DNA of 64,000 nucleotides from Microcyclospora pomicola (Eukaryota > Ascomycota > Dothideomycetes > Capnodiales): NCBI GenBank assembly GCA_002786065.1, contig NHNY01000002.1:124001-188000 (forward strand), read 5' to 3'. The translations under genes and the position numbers were made by a program. Every line of letters begins with the position of its first letter. Positions within the stretch are counted from its first letter, which is position 1. The notes under the pieces were generated by a model. The model did no database searches. It was given only the letters and a program-made list of their open reading frames with translations, and was not told where the DNA came from. Shown piece after piece: positions 1-10,599 of the stretch.

Positions 1-308
1 ACGTGATTGTTGCCTGAGGCTGAGAATCAGCAGTCGCAATTGAAGTCGCCAGAGAACAACACGCTTGAGGACTTTTTATCGCGAGTATCTTTCTTTCGCA
101 CCATCTTTCTCCCCGACTGACGCTTGCCCGAGTGCTCGACGGTGCGCTCACTCGGCTACAGCGGAGTGTTGAGTAGGTGGCGCCGAACGACAATTGCTTC
201 CGCGCAGCTGCCCTTCAACGCGCATCGACAGAACGCGGGCTTGCTTGCGGCCAACGTGGAGGTGTGACCTAAGTCGCGTTCTCTCGTGCCCAGCAAAGAT
301 CTCTTGCC
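1..308. other. 5' flank of the first gene, no gene seen
   Basis: No convincing coding sequence. It is probably promoter and 5' UTR for the gene starting at 309; the ATG there sits in the favourable context GCCATGG. Confidence 0.5.
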
Positions 309-2792
309 ATGGCTTCAGTCAACGGAGTGGCTACATCGCCTGCCACAGTCACTGAGAATGGAGTGCACGCCCAGGCTGATGTGCTTATCAATAAGAGGAA
401 GCGCGACGAGGAAGACCGTTCACAACCGGAGCCAGGTACATCGGCGCGACAGCAGCAATCGCAAGATGATATCCTAGCAGTGCTCCAGCAACACGACACC
501 CAACCTTCATTTCTAGGATACGTATTCGATGACGACCATGGCATGCGCATGTCAACGAAGAAACCGAAGCTGCTGGACTCTGCAACCAAGATGACAAGCC
601 TGTCAACCAAACTGCAAGATGCTGCTTATGCGTCGCTGCAACAACTCGTTCAGGATGCTGCCCACGTAAAGCAAGAGCTCGTCCTTTCTTTGAGGACGAA
701 GGGAGACCAATCTGACTCTGGAAGGATATCTGTCGACGGTCTCAAGCAAATACAACGGATCCTCGCCTTCGAAGCACTTGTGCAGGAAACTGTACAGAAC
801 GAGACTCGATTGGCAACTGCTGAAGGGAAGGACCGTCAGATGATTTCTTCAGATGCCAAATCAGAAGAACCCCCTCGGGTTGGGACTGTGCTCACACTGT
901 TTGGCAACGCGCCCACGCCAAAGCAACTGTTTTCATCTATGCAACATGCATGTAGTGGCAGAAACGCCACGGTCGTCAAGACTGAGCTGCCTGTCGAGGA
1001 AATGAATCTACCAAACGGTCTCACTGCGACTAAGATCATGCCACCTGTCGCCGATGGAAGCAAAAAAGGTCCGACATTTGAGGAAGCCTTTCCTCCACCA
1101 TACAACCTCACTCCACTGAATCCTCCAAAAGCCCACAAAAGATCGTCGACGAGGGACAACACAATCACGTGGGAGTTCAAGGATGTCGTTGGTCGAGGTA
1201 GCAAAAGGAATGGTTATACTGCTCAGACTGTGACGGTCGGAAACTGGCTAAGCTATGGCGGGAAAGGAGCTACCCGCTCGTCGATGGAAAGGCAGAGGCA
1301 AAGAGATCGAGCGCTGAGTGGTGGACAAACCCGAACGACCTACCTGGATCAGCAATCGCCGGAAGATCTAGCGAAGGAGGAAGATGCGCTGTTTCGAAGA
1401 GCATATTCGAGTTTTGCACCCTCTTACGATAATGGGAAAGCACTCGTGCCGGAGGAAACAAAGAATATGCTGTGGTGGCAGAAGACTGGGCACGCAAGAT
1501 TTGATGAAGCTTTTGCGATTGACCCAGCACTCCTTGACACTTCAACTTCAGGTGCAGCTCTCAAATCATCATTACCTGAGCTAAATGTGGCTGCCGCGGA
1601 TGACTTTGCTTCTCTCGTGGAAGACCTCAACGATCTCCCCGAGGTGCTCGACGTTGAACAAGTCCAGTCTAAAAGTGATGTTGATCAAGTGCTGAGCGAC
1701 ATCGCCGAGCTTCTGGAAACGTTGGCGTCCCATCAGCGCATCCGGAACGCGTCGCTGCCAGCTTCCATTGCAGGGACACGTCCCCCAATCAGTCCCGCAC
1801 CAGTACTCAGCAATCGTCATGGCAAGCCTGATGAGCCGAGCGAGGACGAGGTGCTCGTATACGAAAAGTTGAAGCGCGAGCTGAGCTATCTTGTACTACG
1901 ATTACCGCCGTATGCTATAGCAAAGCTAGATGGTCAGCAATTCGCCGCGCTTGGAGTCAGCAAGTTGATCACGTTCCAGTCATCCAGCACACGAGGTACT
2001 ATGGAGGAAGATCAAGTGGCTCGGCTGGCCAAGTACAATTCCATCGCCACAGCGGCTGGCATTGCGACCCTAACTCGTGGCAACTCTTCTGCGAGTGCAC
2101 AGCACTACAGTAGTACAGCGTCACGCACCCCAGCCATTGGTCAGGCTGCGAATACTCGTTATGGTGCGTCTGCTACACCTAGTGCGCAGTCGCAATATCA
2201 ACGTTCAACGAGTCACCATTCTCAATATACGACTCCGAGTATGGGCGTATCTAAATACGGTCATTCCAGCCAGTACAGTAAATACCGAGCCAATGGCCCT
2301 ACTCAGCAGCCGTCGTATAGCCAATCAGCTGCACAGCAATATTATCGTCCACAACCGGCAACTAGTGGCTATGGCGAATATGCCCAGCAATACGGGCAGC
2401 AAGGCACACCGCAATCCCAAGCGCCAACCTATTCGTCGCAGTCATTAGCTCAATATCAGCAGCGCTCTCAAGCATCGAACGCAGCAGCTTATAAGAATAG
2501 CTCGCAGACCCCAGGCCAAAGTCCCTTTCCTCGCACAACGTCTCCAGCCAAACCCGAATACGCGCCGCAACATCAGCAGCCATTGGCTCAACGAACTAGC
2601 TACTCTGCCCAAGGGCCACAATACACTCAACATCAAACCGGGTCTGGAGGAGCAACGCCGGTCTATGGCACGTCTCAGCCACACACACCTGTGAACGGCT
2701 TTTCGAACCCTCCCCCACAACAACGAACCATGCCACAGGCTGTTGCTCCACGGCCCGTCAACACTCCACCGCAAGTCAATGGACATACTTGA
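309..2792 (+). CDS. uncharacterised fungal protein with Q/Y-rich C-terminal half
   Basis: Single-exon gene of 827 residues; I do not recognise a named family with certainty. The N-terminus has a short basic stretch (KRKRDEED, about residue 29) that could be a nuclear localisation signal. The central part (about residues 280-420) looks folded and conserved, with aromatic-rich segments such as ITWEFKDVVGRGSKRNGY, a basic Arg-rich run, and NMLWWQKTGHARFDEAF. A smaller predicted-helical region follows (about 440-590). From about 600 to the end the protein is low complexity, dominated by Q, S, Y, P and T with many YQQ/QYS-type units, resembling prion-like activation or condensate-forming tails of chromatin and transcription factors. 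That resemblance suggests a nuclear role, but this is inference. The upstream in-frame context and GCCATGG support the chosen start. Confidence 0.75.
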   Translation: MASVNGVATSPATVTENGVHAQADVLINKRKRDEEDRSQPEPGTSARQQQSQDDILAVLQQHDTQPSFLGYVFDDDHGMRMSTKKPKLLDSATKMTSLSTKLQDAAYASLQQLVQDAAHVKQELVLSLRTKGDQSDSGRISVDGLKQIQRILAFEALVQETVQNETRLATAEGKDRQMISSDAKSEEPPRVGTVLTLFGNAPTPKQLFSSMQHACSGRNATVVKTELPVEEMNLPNGLTATKIMPPVADGSKKGPTFEEAFPPPYNLTPLNPPKAHKRSSTRDNTITWEFKDVVGRGSKRNGYTAQTVTVGNWLSYGGKGATRSSMERQRQRDRALSGGQTRTTYLDQQSPEDLAKEEDALFRRAYSSFAPSYDNGKALVPEETKNMLWWQKTGHARFDEAFAIDPALLDTSTSGAALKSSLPELNVAAADDFASLVEDLNDLPEVLDVEQVQSKSDVDQVLSDIAELLETLASHQRIRNASLPASIAGTRPPISPAPVLSNRHGKPDEPSEDEVLVYEKLKRELSYLVLRLPPYAIAKLDGQQFAALGVSKLITFQSSSTRGTMEEDQVARLAKYNSIATAAGIATLTRGNSSASAQHYSSTASRTPAIGQAANTRYGASATPSAQSQYQRSTSHHSQYTTPSMGVSKYGHSSQYSKYRANGPTQQPSYSQSAAQQYYRPQPATSGYGEYAQQYGQQGTPQSQAPTYSSQSLAQYQQRSQASNAAAYKNSSQTPGQSPFPRTTSPAKPEYAPQHQQPLAQRTSYSAQGPQYTQHQTGSGGATPVYGTSQPHTPVNGFSNPPPQQRTMPQAVAPRPVNTPPQVNGHT

Positions 2793-3146
2793 TGCCAGAT
2801 CGTATGGCGATGGCGGGATAAGCTTAGAGCTTCGCAGGTTCTCCTTGCCATATTGGTAGGTAGTGAGATGGTTGCCCTTCCGAATAGCAATGTATTAATC
2901 CTTCAACGTGCCTTTGTGCGTAACTATTTTGAGGCTTCACGAACGAGCATAGTCAACTGCTCGATATGAGGCACACCGCCAGCAACGAGATCAGTTGGTG
3001 ACTGTTCTTTCTCTCTCTATAGATAGGGTATATGGTATGCAAGTAGTTGAGTCGAGTGTTAGCCCCCAAACAAACGTGAAGTCCCCAATCGCGCGAACTC
3101 CCCATCCAGATGCATCGCTAATATCCTACACGTTCCATCACCAATC
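2793..3146. other. intergenic, convergent 3' ends
   Basis: Lies between the 3' end of the Q-rich gene and the 3' end of the mdm35-like gene on the other strand. AT-leaning; presumably two 3' UTRs. No gene seen. Confidence 0.5.
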
Positions 3147-3707
3147 CTACGTAGACTCCATCAGTATTTCATGCTCACAATGGCACGAGGCGAGAGCAAG
3201 GGGCATCTCACATCTCACTCGCGTGCTCGGTTTGAGATACTCCACATCGTTCTCCTTGTTGTCTGCCCGCGCTTCTTCGAGCATGGTGTCGATGCCACGT
3301 TCCTTGAGTGCTTTCTGAGGTGACACGTATACTGTCAGCGTTCTCCGAATGGGCCCTCGCAGTATATCCTCTTGGTGCAATGCTGGATCTGGAAATGATA
3401 TGAATTCAAGCCCGTGGACCGGCCAGTACTTACCCCCAGACACGACTTGTATTGCTTGAAGAGCGGCTCGCATTCATCCGTCGTCGCAGTGCCTCGCAGA
3501 TACTCTATCGCTCATCAGCTGGCCTTTTCCCTTCAATCGAGATGGAATATGCCACGCACTTTCGCTATACCATTTGAGAAAGCAGCTGTCGTAGCGCCTG
3601 GAAGATGGCTAGTCAGCATACTGATGGAGCTTTGAGCTGGATAAGGTGGTGGTCCAAGAAGCTTACTCTTTGACTTCGTTACACTCTGGTGCTAATGATG
3701 CAGACAT
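3147..3707 (-). CDS. mdm35: Mdm35/TRIAP1-like twin CX9C mitochondrial intermembrane-space protein
   Basis: A four-exon gene read from the minus strand: exons 3707-3667, 3597-3560, 3504-3434 and 3314-3147. Joined, they start MSASLAPECNEVKERYDSCF and continue through LKWYSEKYLRGTATTDECEP, LFKQYKSCLGKALKERGID and EARADNKENDVEYLKP. This is the Mdm35/TRIAP1 pattern: two helices each with C-x9-C (ECNEVKERYDSC and ECEPLFKQYKSC). In yeast Mdm35 is imported by Mia40 and binds Ups1/Ups2 to shuttle phosphatidic acid or phosphatidylserine between mitochondrial membranes. The last exon as drawn gives 105 residues, about 20 longer than usual. A possible further donor (GTGAGA after the codons for STR) could shorten the tail, so the 3' end is uncertain. 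All splice sites are GT-AG and the phases agree. Confidence 0.82.
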
Positions 3708-4228
3708 TTTGCTTATTGCTATGGTCGCAGCGATGGAATAAAGGAGAGTATGTATTGGAATGATATGGGATGAGGAGGTGGCGACATTGCTTGCGGCCAA
3801 CAGTAGGTAGCGCTCGCGGCGAGGCCACGGGCTTTAGCACTTGATGTGAAGCTGAAATTCAGCTTTTGTGTTTCTGGGAAGTGACGGCATCAAATATAAA
3901 CACTCGTCCATGTCGAGAAGAGGTTCGATCGTGAGTGTACTATTCACTGAGAAATGATAACAAAGGGCTCGCAAACCATACAATGCAAGGGGAGTCCGTT
4001 CGTTGCTGCGCCATTCGATTCAGTTGAGCGATCCAGGCGAAATCATGAATCAAGTGGAAAATGTGTTTCAGTGCTGCTTATGCCAGCAGGAGAAGATCCA
4101 TAATGAATGTTTAGTCCTCGAGGACAGAGACCGCAGTGATGCGTATCTCATCTACACTACAACGCCTACGCTATGATAATTTGGAATGCCCCGAGTCTAA
4201 GAATAACGAAAGCTCCAACACAAGCACC
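3708..4228. other. intergenic, no gene seen
   Basis: Upstream of mdm35 and downstream of rrp6, both minus strand. Holds a short inverted repeat (AGCTGAAATTCAGCT near 3850) and nothing coding that I can support. Confidence 0.45.
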
Positions 4229-6586
4229 TCACGACTTGAACGTGTGACTTCTGCCCGCACTCTCTTTCTGCGTTCTTGGCAGGCCCTTGGGCGCGTCCAT
4301 GCTCTTCGCCCAGGGGTTCTTTTCCTTTTTCCTGCGCGCCTTCATCTCTTCCCGCGTTTCTCGTGGAGGGTTGAGTATGCTTGGTGCTGCTTCGTAGTCA
4401 AATGGCGTATCGTCTACAGGCTCACCAGCAACGTCATCAGACAGGAGAGCAGCCTTGGCCATCTTGGCTTCTTTCCTCGCCTTCTTCCTTTCGGCCTTCG
4501 CTTGCAAGTGATTCGCCTCCTCGTCTGAAAGTGTGATCATATCAGATTGCGTAGCTAGGGTATCGACAGGCGCAAATTCGGGAGCGAGACGTCTGCGCTT
4601 GCGGCTCATATCTTTGAGAACAAATACGTCGTCCACATTCGCATCGCCTTCGGCAGGAACTTGCGCAGGCGTCGAGTCTTCAGTGAACGACTGTGCTATA
4701 TTTGCGGGCGTAAGTGGTTCGACAGCGTCTGCAAATATTTCGGCCGTTAATGGCGGAAGGGGCACTGTAAGGGTAACTCCGCTGGAAGATGACATCGTGC
4801 GAGTCTGAGATGCACCGCCATCAATTGCTGATCCCCAGAACGCTGACGTTGATGACCTTAGAGGCAGAGAGGACGCCAGTCCATGGAAAGCCACACCATT
4901 AGCCTTCAGTTGTTGTACAGTAGGAGCCAGTGCATGGTTCGCTGGCTGCGGATACCAATGCTTCCTTGGAAACCTTGTTTCGATTTCGTTCAGCACATCT
5001 GTCAATTCTGGTCCATTCTTGCCAGCAGCTTTGGCCTTGGTGATGACGGTCACTAGCTCATCCGCGCGTAATCGAACGGTCACCGAGCATGACGAAAGCG
5101 CATTGAAGAGCTCAGTCCGAGTCGTCGGCATCGATCTTGCAAGAGTTATGATCTGATGGTTTGCCATAATGTAATGTACGCTGTCGTCCTGTTCCCTGGC
5201 AGTATCGTCCCTCCATTGGTGCACGGCACGAAAGACAGCGAACTCTTCTTTGGTGAGTGAGAGCGACGTCCGACTGAACATCTTGTACCATCCACCAGGT
5301 CCTTGTCCAAGCTCAGCATCGTATGTTGGATGCTCGTAGCGTTGAAGAGCTGTCTCCCGGCTTTTCTGCAGAACATCCCAGATCTTATCCTTCTCGTGAT
5401 CAGGTGCGAACAAGTCAGATTTTTGAATTAACTCGTTTCGCATAGAGTCAAAGATATAAAGCAGATAGTGGGTATCGCTTCTGGCGTAATCGAAAAGCTC
5501 TTGCGGCAGTGGACGTATCCGCCAGTCGGCCGTCTGATATTGCTTTTGCGCCTGCACGTTCACGAACTTGTCGAGCAGAAAAGCCAGACTGCCACCTGTA
5601 TATCCGAGTGCGCGAGAAGCGTAATGCGTATCGAACAATCCAACAACGTATAGTCCAAGATCTCGTTGCAGCCAGACGATATCCATGAATGCGCCGTGCA
5701 AGACTTTGATGATGCTAGGATCGGCAAACACCTCATTGAGACAAGACAATTTCCGCCTCCAGGGTTTGAGTGTGTCAACTATCCAGTCCTTGTCCCGTGT
5801 GCTGATTTGCATCAGACTGACGATGCCAATGTATGATCGTTGATCGTGATGTTCCAGATCAACAGCGATCTCCTTCGCAGTCCTCAATTCATTCAACATC
5901 TCGTACATAGCTTCCTCAGTATCCACAAAAGTGGCGGTAGTCGTCTCGAAAGGGTGGTACATTATTGGTTCCGCTTCAGTGTAGATTGACGAGGGGTATG
6001 TGTAGTCCTCAATCTCCTTCTGGTATGGGTGTTTTGTAATCGACTCACCCTCGAAGGGAGTAGTCGCATGCGGCTTGCTCGTCAACAACGGTCTAAAGCT
6101 CTTCTCTCGGTTCGTCGGCACATCCTCGAATAAGAGTTGTGGCTTCTCAATGTTCTGGCTCTGCAGAGCAGCCGCAATCCTGCTTCCTCGAGGCGCGATC
6201 TTGCTCGCATTTGAGTCGACACCAGCACTGGCCCCTGGGCTCAGCCTTTTTACCGCACCCGTGAATTCGTCCAAGGCGGTATCGGCACGCTCGAGCAGGC
6301 TGTCGACGACATCAACGACTTGTCTCCAGTTTGTATCGACGGCTTCGACATCGTTCAGGCGTGGAGGACGTACAGTTTCCGCACCCGCTGTCGCAGCCCC
6401 AAGAAGGCGTTCCGCAAGACCAAGAATCCGCGCATTTTGCGAATCGAGTGAAGTCGCAAAGGCGGAGTCTAGCGATCGATGGAAGTTCAGGTCTTCGCCC
6501 GCGAGCTGAGAGGTCGTGCGGGTGGCAGCGACAAGAGCCGAGGAAATCGCGGACTGGAGGGAGGCGAAGTCTGTGTTCCCGTCCAT
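4229..6586 (-). CDS. rrp6: Rrp6, nuclear exosome 3'-5' exoribonuclease (DEDD-Y family)
   Basis: Single-exon gene, 785 residues, similar in size to yeast Rrp6. Order of domains: N-terminal PMC2NT-type helical region that in yeast binds Rrp47 (about 10-110); RNase D-like exonuclease (about 210-385); HRDC domain (about 440-525); basic, lysine-rich C-terminal lasso. Catalytic residues are visible: D243 and E245 in VDLEHHDQRSY, D302 in HGAFMDIVWLQRD, Y367 and D371 in FDYARSDTHYLL. It trims rRNA, snoRNA and other nuclear RNAs and degrades cryptic transcripts with the exosome core. It is transcribed divergently from ung1 with about 240 bp between the start codons. Confidence 0.96.
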   Translation of the reverse strand: MDGNTDFASLQSAISSALVAATRTTSQLAGEDLNFHRSLDSAFATSLDSQNARILGLAERLLGAATAGAETVRPPRLNDVEAVDTNWRQVVDVVDSLLERADTALDEFTGAVKRLSPGASAGVDSNASKIAPRGSRIAAALQSQNIEKPQLLFEDVPTNREKSFRPLLTSKPHATTPFEGESITKHPYQKEIEDYTYPSSIYTEAEPIMYHPFETTTATFVDTEEAMYEMLNELRTAKEIAVDLEHHDQRSYIGIVSLMQISTRDKDWIVDTLKPWRRKLSCLNEVFADPSIIKVLHGAFMDIVWLQRDLGLYVVGLFDTHYASRALGYTGGSLAFLLDKFVNVQAQKQYQTADWRIRPLPQELFDYARSDTHYLLYIFDSMRNELIQKSDLFAPDHEKDKIWDVLQKSRETALQRYEHPTYDAELGQGPGGWYKMFSRTSLSLTKEEFAVFRAVHQWRDDTAREQDDSVHYIMANHQIITLARSMPTTRTELFNALSSCSVTVRLRADELVTVITKAKAAGKNGPELTDVLNEIETRFPRKHWYPQPANHALAPTVQQLKANGVAFHGLASSLPLRSSTSAFWGSAIDGGASQTRTMSSSSGVTLTVPLPPLTAEIFADAVEPLTPANIAQSFTEDSTPAQVPAEGDANVDDVFVLKDMSRKRRRLAPEFAPVDTLATQSDMITLSDEEANHLQAKAERKKARKEAKMAKAALLSDDVAGEPVDDTPFDYEAAPSILNPPRETREEMKARRKKEKNPWAKSMDAPKGLPRTQKESAGRSHTFKS

Positions 6587-6825
6587 TTTCGCTTACCTTG
6601 ACCCTGGGCTGCGGTGCATTGCGATGCGATTTACTAACTCGCATGGGACGCGATGTTAAAGCACGAGACTTTTCCGAGAACATGGAGTATATGAGACGTT
6701 TGGGCTGCCGTATCTCCTGACGTCAGTAATGAAGCACGCTTCGCGTCTCCTTGCACGCGTCTGCCCAACACCACACCTCCGAACTCCAGCCAATCTTTAT
6801 TTCACAATATATTATCGCAACAATC
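6587..6825. promoter_or_regulatory. shared divergent promoter of rrp6 and ung1
   Basis: The 239 bp separate the start codons of two oppositely oriented genes, so both core promoters must lie here. An in-frame upstream ATG for ung1 (6751) also falls inside it. Confidence 0.5.
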
Positions 6826-7825
6826 ATGTCTCTCAAAAGAAAGGCGGCTGATCTGGCCGCAGATGCTGCAAAGAAGCCAAAAGCGAACGCTTCCATCACC
6901 TCATTCTTTGCTACCCCAAAGCCGGCCGCTAAAGCTTCCGAGTCTACATCCTCCTCTACAGCTCCAGCCACGACTCCTGTCAGTTTTGACAAGGAAGCGT
7001 GGATCGCGAAACTCACTGATGAGCAGAAAGACCTCCTCAAGCTCGAGATTGAGACTTTGCACGAAAGTTGGCTCAGCGTTTTGAAGGACGAGGTTGTCTC
7101 CAAGGAGTTTCTTGACCTGAAGAGGTTTATAAGCAAGGAAGTGCAGTCAGGCAAGAAGGTCTTTCCACCGAGTCAGGATATTTACAGCTGGTATGTCTGA
7201 TCACATTGATAAAACTCGGGTTCGACTGTTTACTGAAGATGGTGTTCAACACAGGTCGCGCCACACGCCACTACAAAATGTCAAAGCTGTGATACTTGGC
7301 CAAGATCCCTACCACAATCATAACCAGGCCCATGGAATGTGCTTTTCTGTTCGGCCACCAACTCCGGCCCCACCGTCGCTCAAAAACATGTTCACCGAGC
7401 TGAAGTCGGAGTTTCCAGAATTTCAGCCTCCACCCAAGAACGGTGGCCTATTGACGCCGTGGGCAGATCGCGGAGTATTACTTCTCAACACGTGTCTCAC
7501 AGTTCGTGCACATGAGGCGAACTCACATGCAAAGAAAGGGTGGGAGAGGTTCACGCAAAAAGTAATCGACGCCGTTGCTAAGAAGCGCGTCAACGGGGTG
7601 GTATTTCTGGCCTGGGGCGCTTCAGCACAGAAGAGTTGTGCTGGTATCAATGGAGCCAAGCATCTTGTGCTCAAGAGTGTTCATCCTTCGCCACTGTCCG
7701 CGAGCAGAGGCTGGTTCGGATGTGGACACTTCAAGAAGGCGAACGATTGGCTCGAACAGCGATACGGGAAAGAAGGCATCATCGATTGGAGTTTGGACGT
7801 TGCTCCAGAGAAAGCTGGGTTGTAA
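6826..7825 (+). CDS. ung1: uracil-DNA glycosylase (family 1 UDG)
   Basis: Two exons, 6826-7190 and 7255-7825, giving 311 residues; the 64-nt intron (GTATGT...CAG) splits the Trp codon of DIYSWSRHTPLQN. It removes uracil from DNA to start base-excision repair. Family motifs are all present: the water-activating loop GQDPYH, the Phe-containing uracil pocket region (MCFSV), and the DNA-intercalation loop HPSPLSASRGWFGCGHF. The disordered N-terminus has a basic KRKAADLAADAAKKPK segment (possible nuclear signal) and SITSFF, which resembles the PCNA-binding motif of UNG proteins. A second in-frame ATG at 6751 would add 25 residues; I prefer 6826 because the protein then begins directly with the basic, PIP-like tail. 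Confidence 0.95.
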
Positions 7826-8340
7826 GCCAACGTTTCAAACAAGTCTTTCGGCTATGTTGGCGCTTGGATAGAGAACAAGTGGTCTGTTGAGCGGCGTATG
7901 TATATGGTTCTGGATATATTGGTCGTATGAATACTCCGTAAAATCCTCTCAGAGGTGGAATAGTTGCAGTCCTGCGACCGTACGATGTACACACAGTAAA
8001 AACTGCCTGCTAGTAGTGCGAAAGTCTAGCGATGGGTGCTCTGTACGTTCAGTAATGTCTCGTTTGATGAAAGTATGGTAGTAAGCACATATATACTCTG
8101 TCAATCAGACTGATGGGATTTGCGATGGCGGAGGTGAAGTCCAGCAATTCTGCTGTTTCCGAAAGCGAGCCGAGCGATGTCGTCCAACACAAGCCAGAGA
8201 GACCCACTTGAAAGTCAAAGCTTTGCATCGCTGCGAACGAATGACTCTACCAGAACATACATGATCGGCTTCATCCTTCAATAACATCCAAAGAGTGGTA
8301 ACGCAAGGCACTTATAAACCAAACTTCGGTTGTAATCACA
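7826..8340. other. intergenic, no gene seen
   Basis: Between ung1 and the cystathionine gamma-synthase gene; contains the promoter of the latter. No coding sequence supported. Confidence 0.45.
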
Positions 8341-10278
8341 ATGCCTGGCCTTGCTGCCCCTTTGGCTTTCAATGACACTGTGGGACAAACAATCCCGCCT
8401 GATACGCCCCACGTGAGCAACCCAGCATCTTGATATGAATGTACGAGATCTCTGATCAAATAACCAGGCCGTAAGCGTGTCACTTCCAACGTGGCGCTCC
8501 AATGTAGCCTACGAGGAGGGCGAGAAGTGGGTGGTCGACAAGATGCAATGTGGTTATCCTCGGTTTGCCACTCCCTATCGCAACATCCACCTGGTTGTCG
8601 AACATGCGCTTACAGTAACAGGTTCTTCATTCATAAGTCGATCGATAAGCTCGCAGAATCTATCGTTCAGCTCCACGGTCGATCCGACGCGGACAAAGCT
8701 ATGCTCTTCCCTTCTCCTAAATGTGCCGGCCGCTGTGTGGAATTCATTCTCCAGCAAAATCCGACAATCGATCCGTCCTGCATTCGGGCGCTGGATTTTA
8801 TCCATCAGTCGGACAGCGCCGACAGTTCAGCTGCAAAACGTGTACTTCCCAGAGTCTCCGCCGTGCTTTATCCCAAAGAGTTGTGGCCTACTGCCAAGAT
8901 CTTCTGGCAACATACTGGCGAGGGCATTTCTAGTCGTCGAGCTGAATTCTGCCAACGAGCACTTGACGACAAGTCGATGGTAGAGAGCAGCTGCGCAAGG
9001 TCGTCTCCGCCACGTCTCAGCAAAGGTCCACGACGTTACCAACGACCAATGTCGATTGACCAGGGAGTCCCAGTCATCAACGATCACGCTGCGGGCAACG
9101 AAGTCGCTCCAAATGGAGGAGGACTCAATGATTCTGTGCTTTTCGTAGAGGAACGTTTTGGACGCAACTTAGATATCGGACTAGTCGCGAAAGCGAAGCT
9201 TGCTACACGTCGGCGGATTGCTGGTTCCTTGACAACCGATGCAGAGTTGCCCGCATCGCTTGACCAACCAGCAGATCAACTCCAAGAAAGAACTCGTGAT
9301 GTTCCAGCCTTTTCCGTCGACGATGTGTACCTTTTTTCATGTGGTATGAACGCCATCTTCACAGCACACCGTATGCTTCGACTAGCTCGTGGTGAGCTGA
9401 AGAGTGTCATGTACGGCTTTCCCTACGTGGATACTCTGAAGATTCTGGAGAAATTTGGCGCAGGTGCAATATTCTATGGTCATTCCAGCTCGGCAGAACT
9501 TGACGACTTACAACAACGACTTGAATCAGGCGAGAGAATACTGGCCTTGGTCTGCGAGTTTCCTGGCAATCCATTGTTGAAGACCCCCGATCTCAGACGC
9601 ATTCGCTCATTGGCAGACAAATACGACTTTGCCGTCATGGTCGACGAGACAATCGGAAACTTTCTCAACATCCATATCTTACCTTTGGCCGACATCGTTG
9701 TGAGCAGTCTTACCAAAATCTTTAGTGGCGATTGCAACGTCATGGGCGGAGCCATGCTTGTGAGCCCACATTCACGATACTACAATCGATTGAAGGCGAC
9801 TCTCGAGGCAGAATTCGAAGACAATCAATTCGAAGAAGATAGCATGTACCTCGAGCGTAATAGCCGCGACTTCGTCAGCCGGGTACAACGCATCAATCAC
9901 AATGGAGAGGTCATTGCAGACATTTTGCGAGCACATCCAGCTGTGAAGCAGGTCAACTACCCCAAGTACAGCGATACGAAAGAACACTACGACGCATGTC
10001 GTCTGCCTAACGGTGGATACGGCGGTCTGCTGAGCGCAACTTTCCACCGGATGCAAGACGCGCAAGTCTTCTACGATAGTTTGAATACCCAAAAAGGACC
10101 CAGTCTGGGAACGAACTTCACGTTAAGCTCACCGTTCGTCATCCTGGCACACTACGCCGAGCTGGACTGGGCAGCGCAATACGGATGTGAAGCTTCTTTG
10201 ATAAGATTCAGCGTCGGCCTGGAAGAACCTGCTGCGCTGAAAACCACCTTCGAGTCTGCATTAGCCGCAATATCGTAG
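8341..10278 (+). CDS. cystathionine gamma-synthase, PLP-dependent (Str2/Met-7 type)
   Basis: My model has three exons: 8341-8412, 8468-8562 and 8622-10278, giving 607 residues. Joined, the start reads [20 protein letters not shown] then [20 protein letters not shown] and [17 protein letters not shown], matching the conserved N-terminus of fungal cystathionine gamma-synthases. The single long reading frame starting at 8491 would carry a garbled N-terminus, so the spliced model is better. The C-terminal two thirds are the Cys/Met-metabolism PLP fold: [14 protein letters not shown] (cofactor phosphate region), [22 protein letters not shown], and the Schiff-base lysine in [12 protein letters not shown]. 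The enzyme joins cysteine and an O-acyl-homoserine into cystathionine in the transsulfuration route to methionine. The second donor is GTTTGC, weaker than the others. Confidence 0.9.
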
Positions 10279-10599
10279 TTACTGACTGGAGGACAATGCG
10301 GTCACCCCTCGGTGTCGTTGTACTTCGTTGTATGCTTAACGTATAAATCATTCAGCTATCATACAGCTCATGATGGACGTACACTCAGAGTAACATTACA
10401 TTTATCTCGAAACTTTCCACACTGAGTCATCTTGTTCGTGATGTATTATCACCTCCAAGTTAGAGCTTGCGAACGCAATGTAATATACTAGCGTGTCGCT
10501 AGCGCGATCTGACAGCCGCGCGCGCCGCGTCCACCCTCGACTTCACAACGAACATGTATCAGATCTGGGTACCGGTTTTCTAACGAAGCACTCGCTGCC
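10279..10599. other. intergenic, promoter of smc6
   Basis: No gene seen. AT-rich in the first half, with a GC-rich CGCGCGCGCC stretch near 10520 shortly before the smc6 start. Confidence 0.45.

Noticed and set aside
8491-8621. Start of the cystathionine gamma-synthase at 8491
   Set aside because: The frame crosses two intron-like stretches and gives a nonsense N-terminus; the spliced start at 8341 restores the family sequence.
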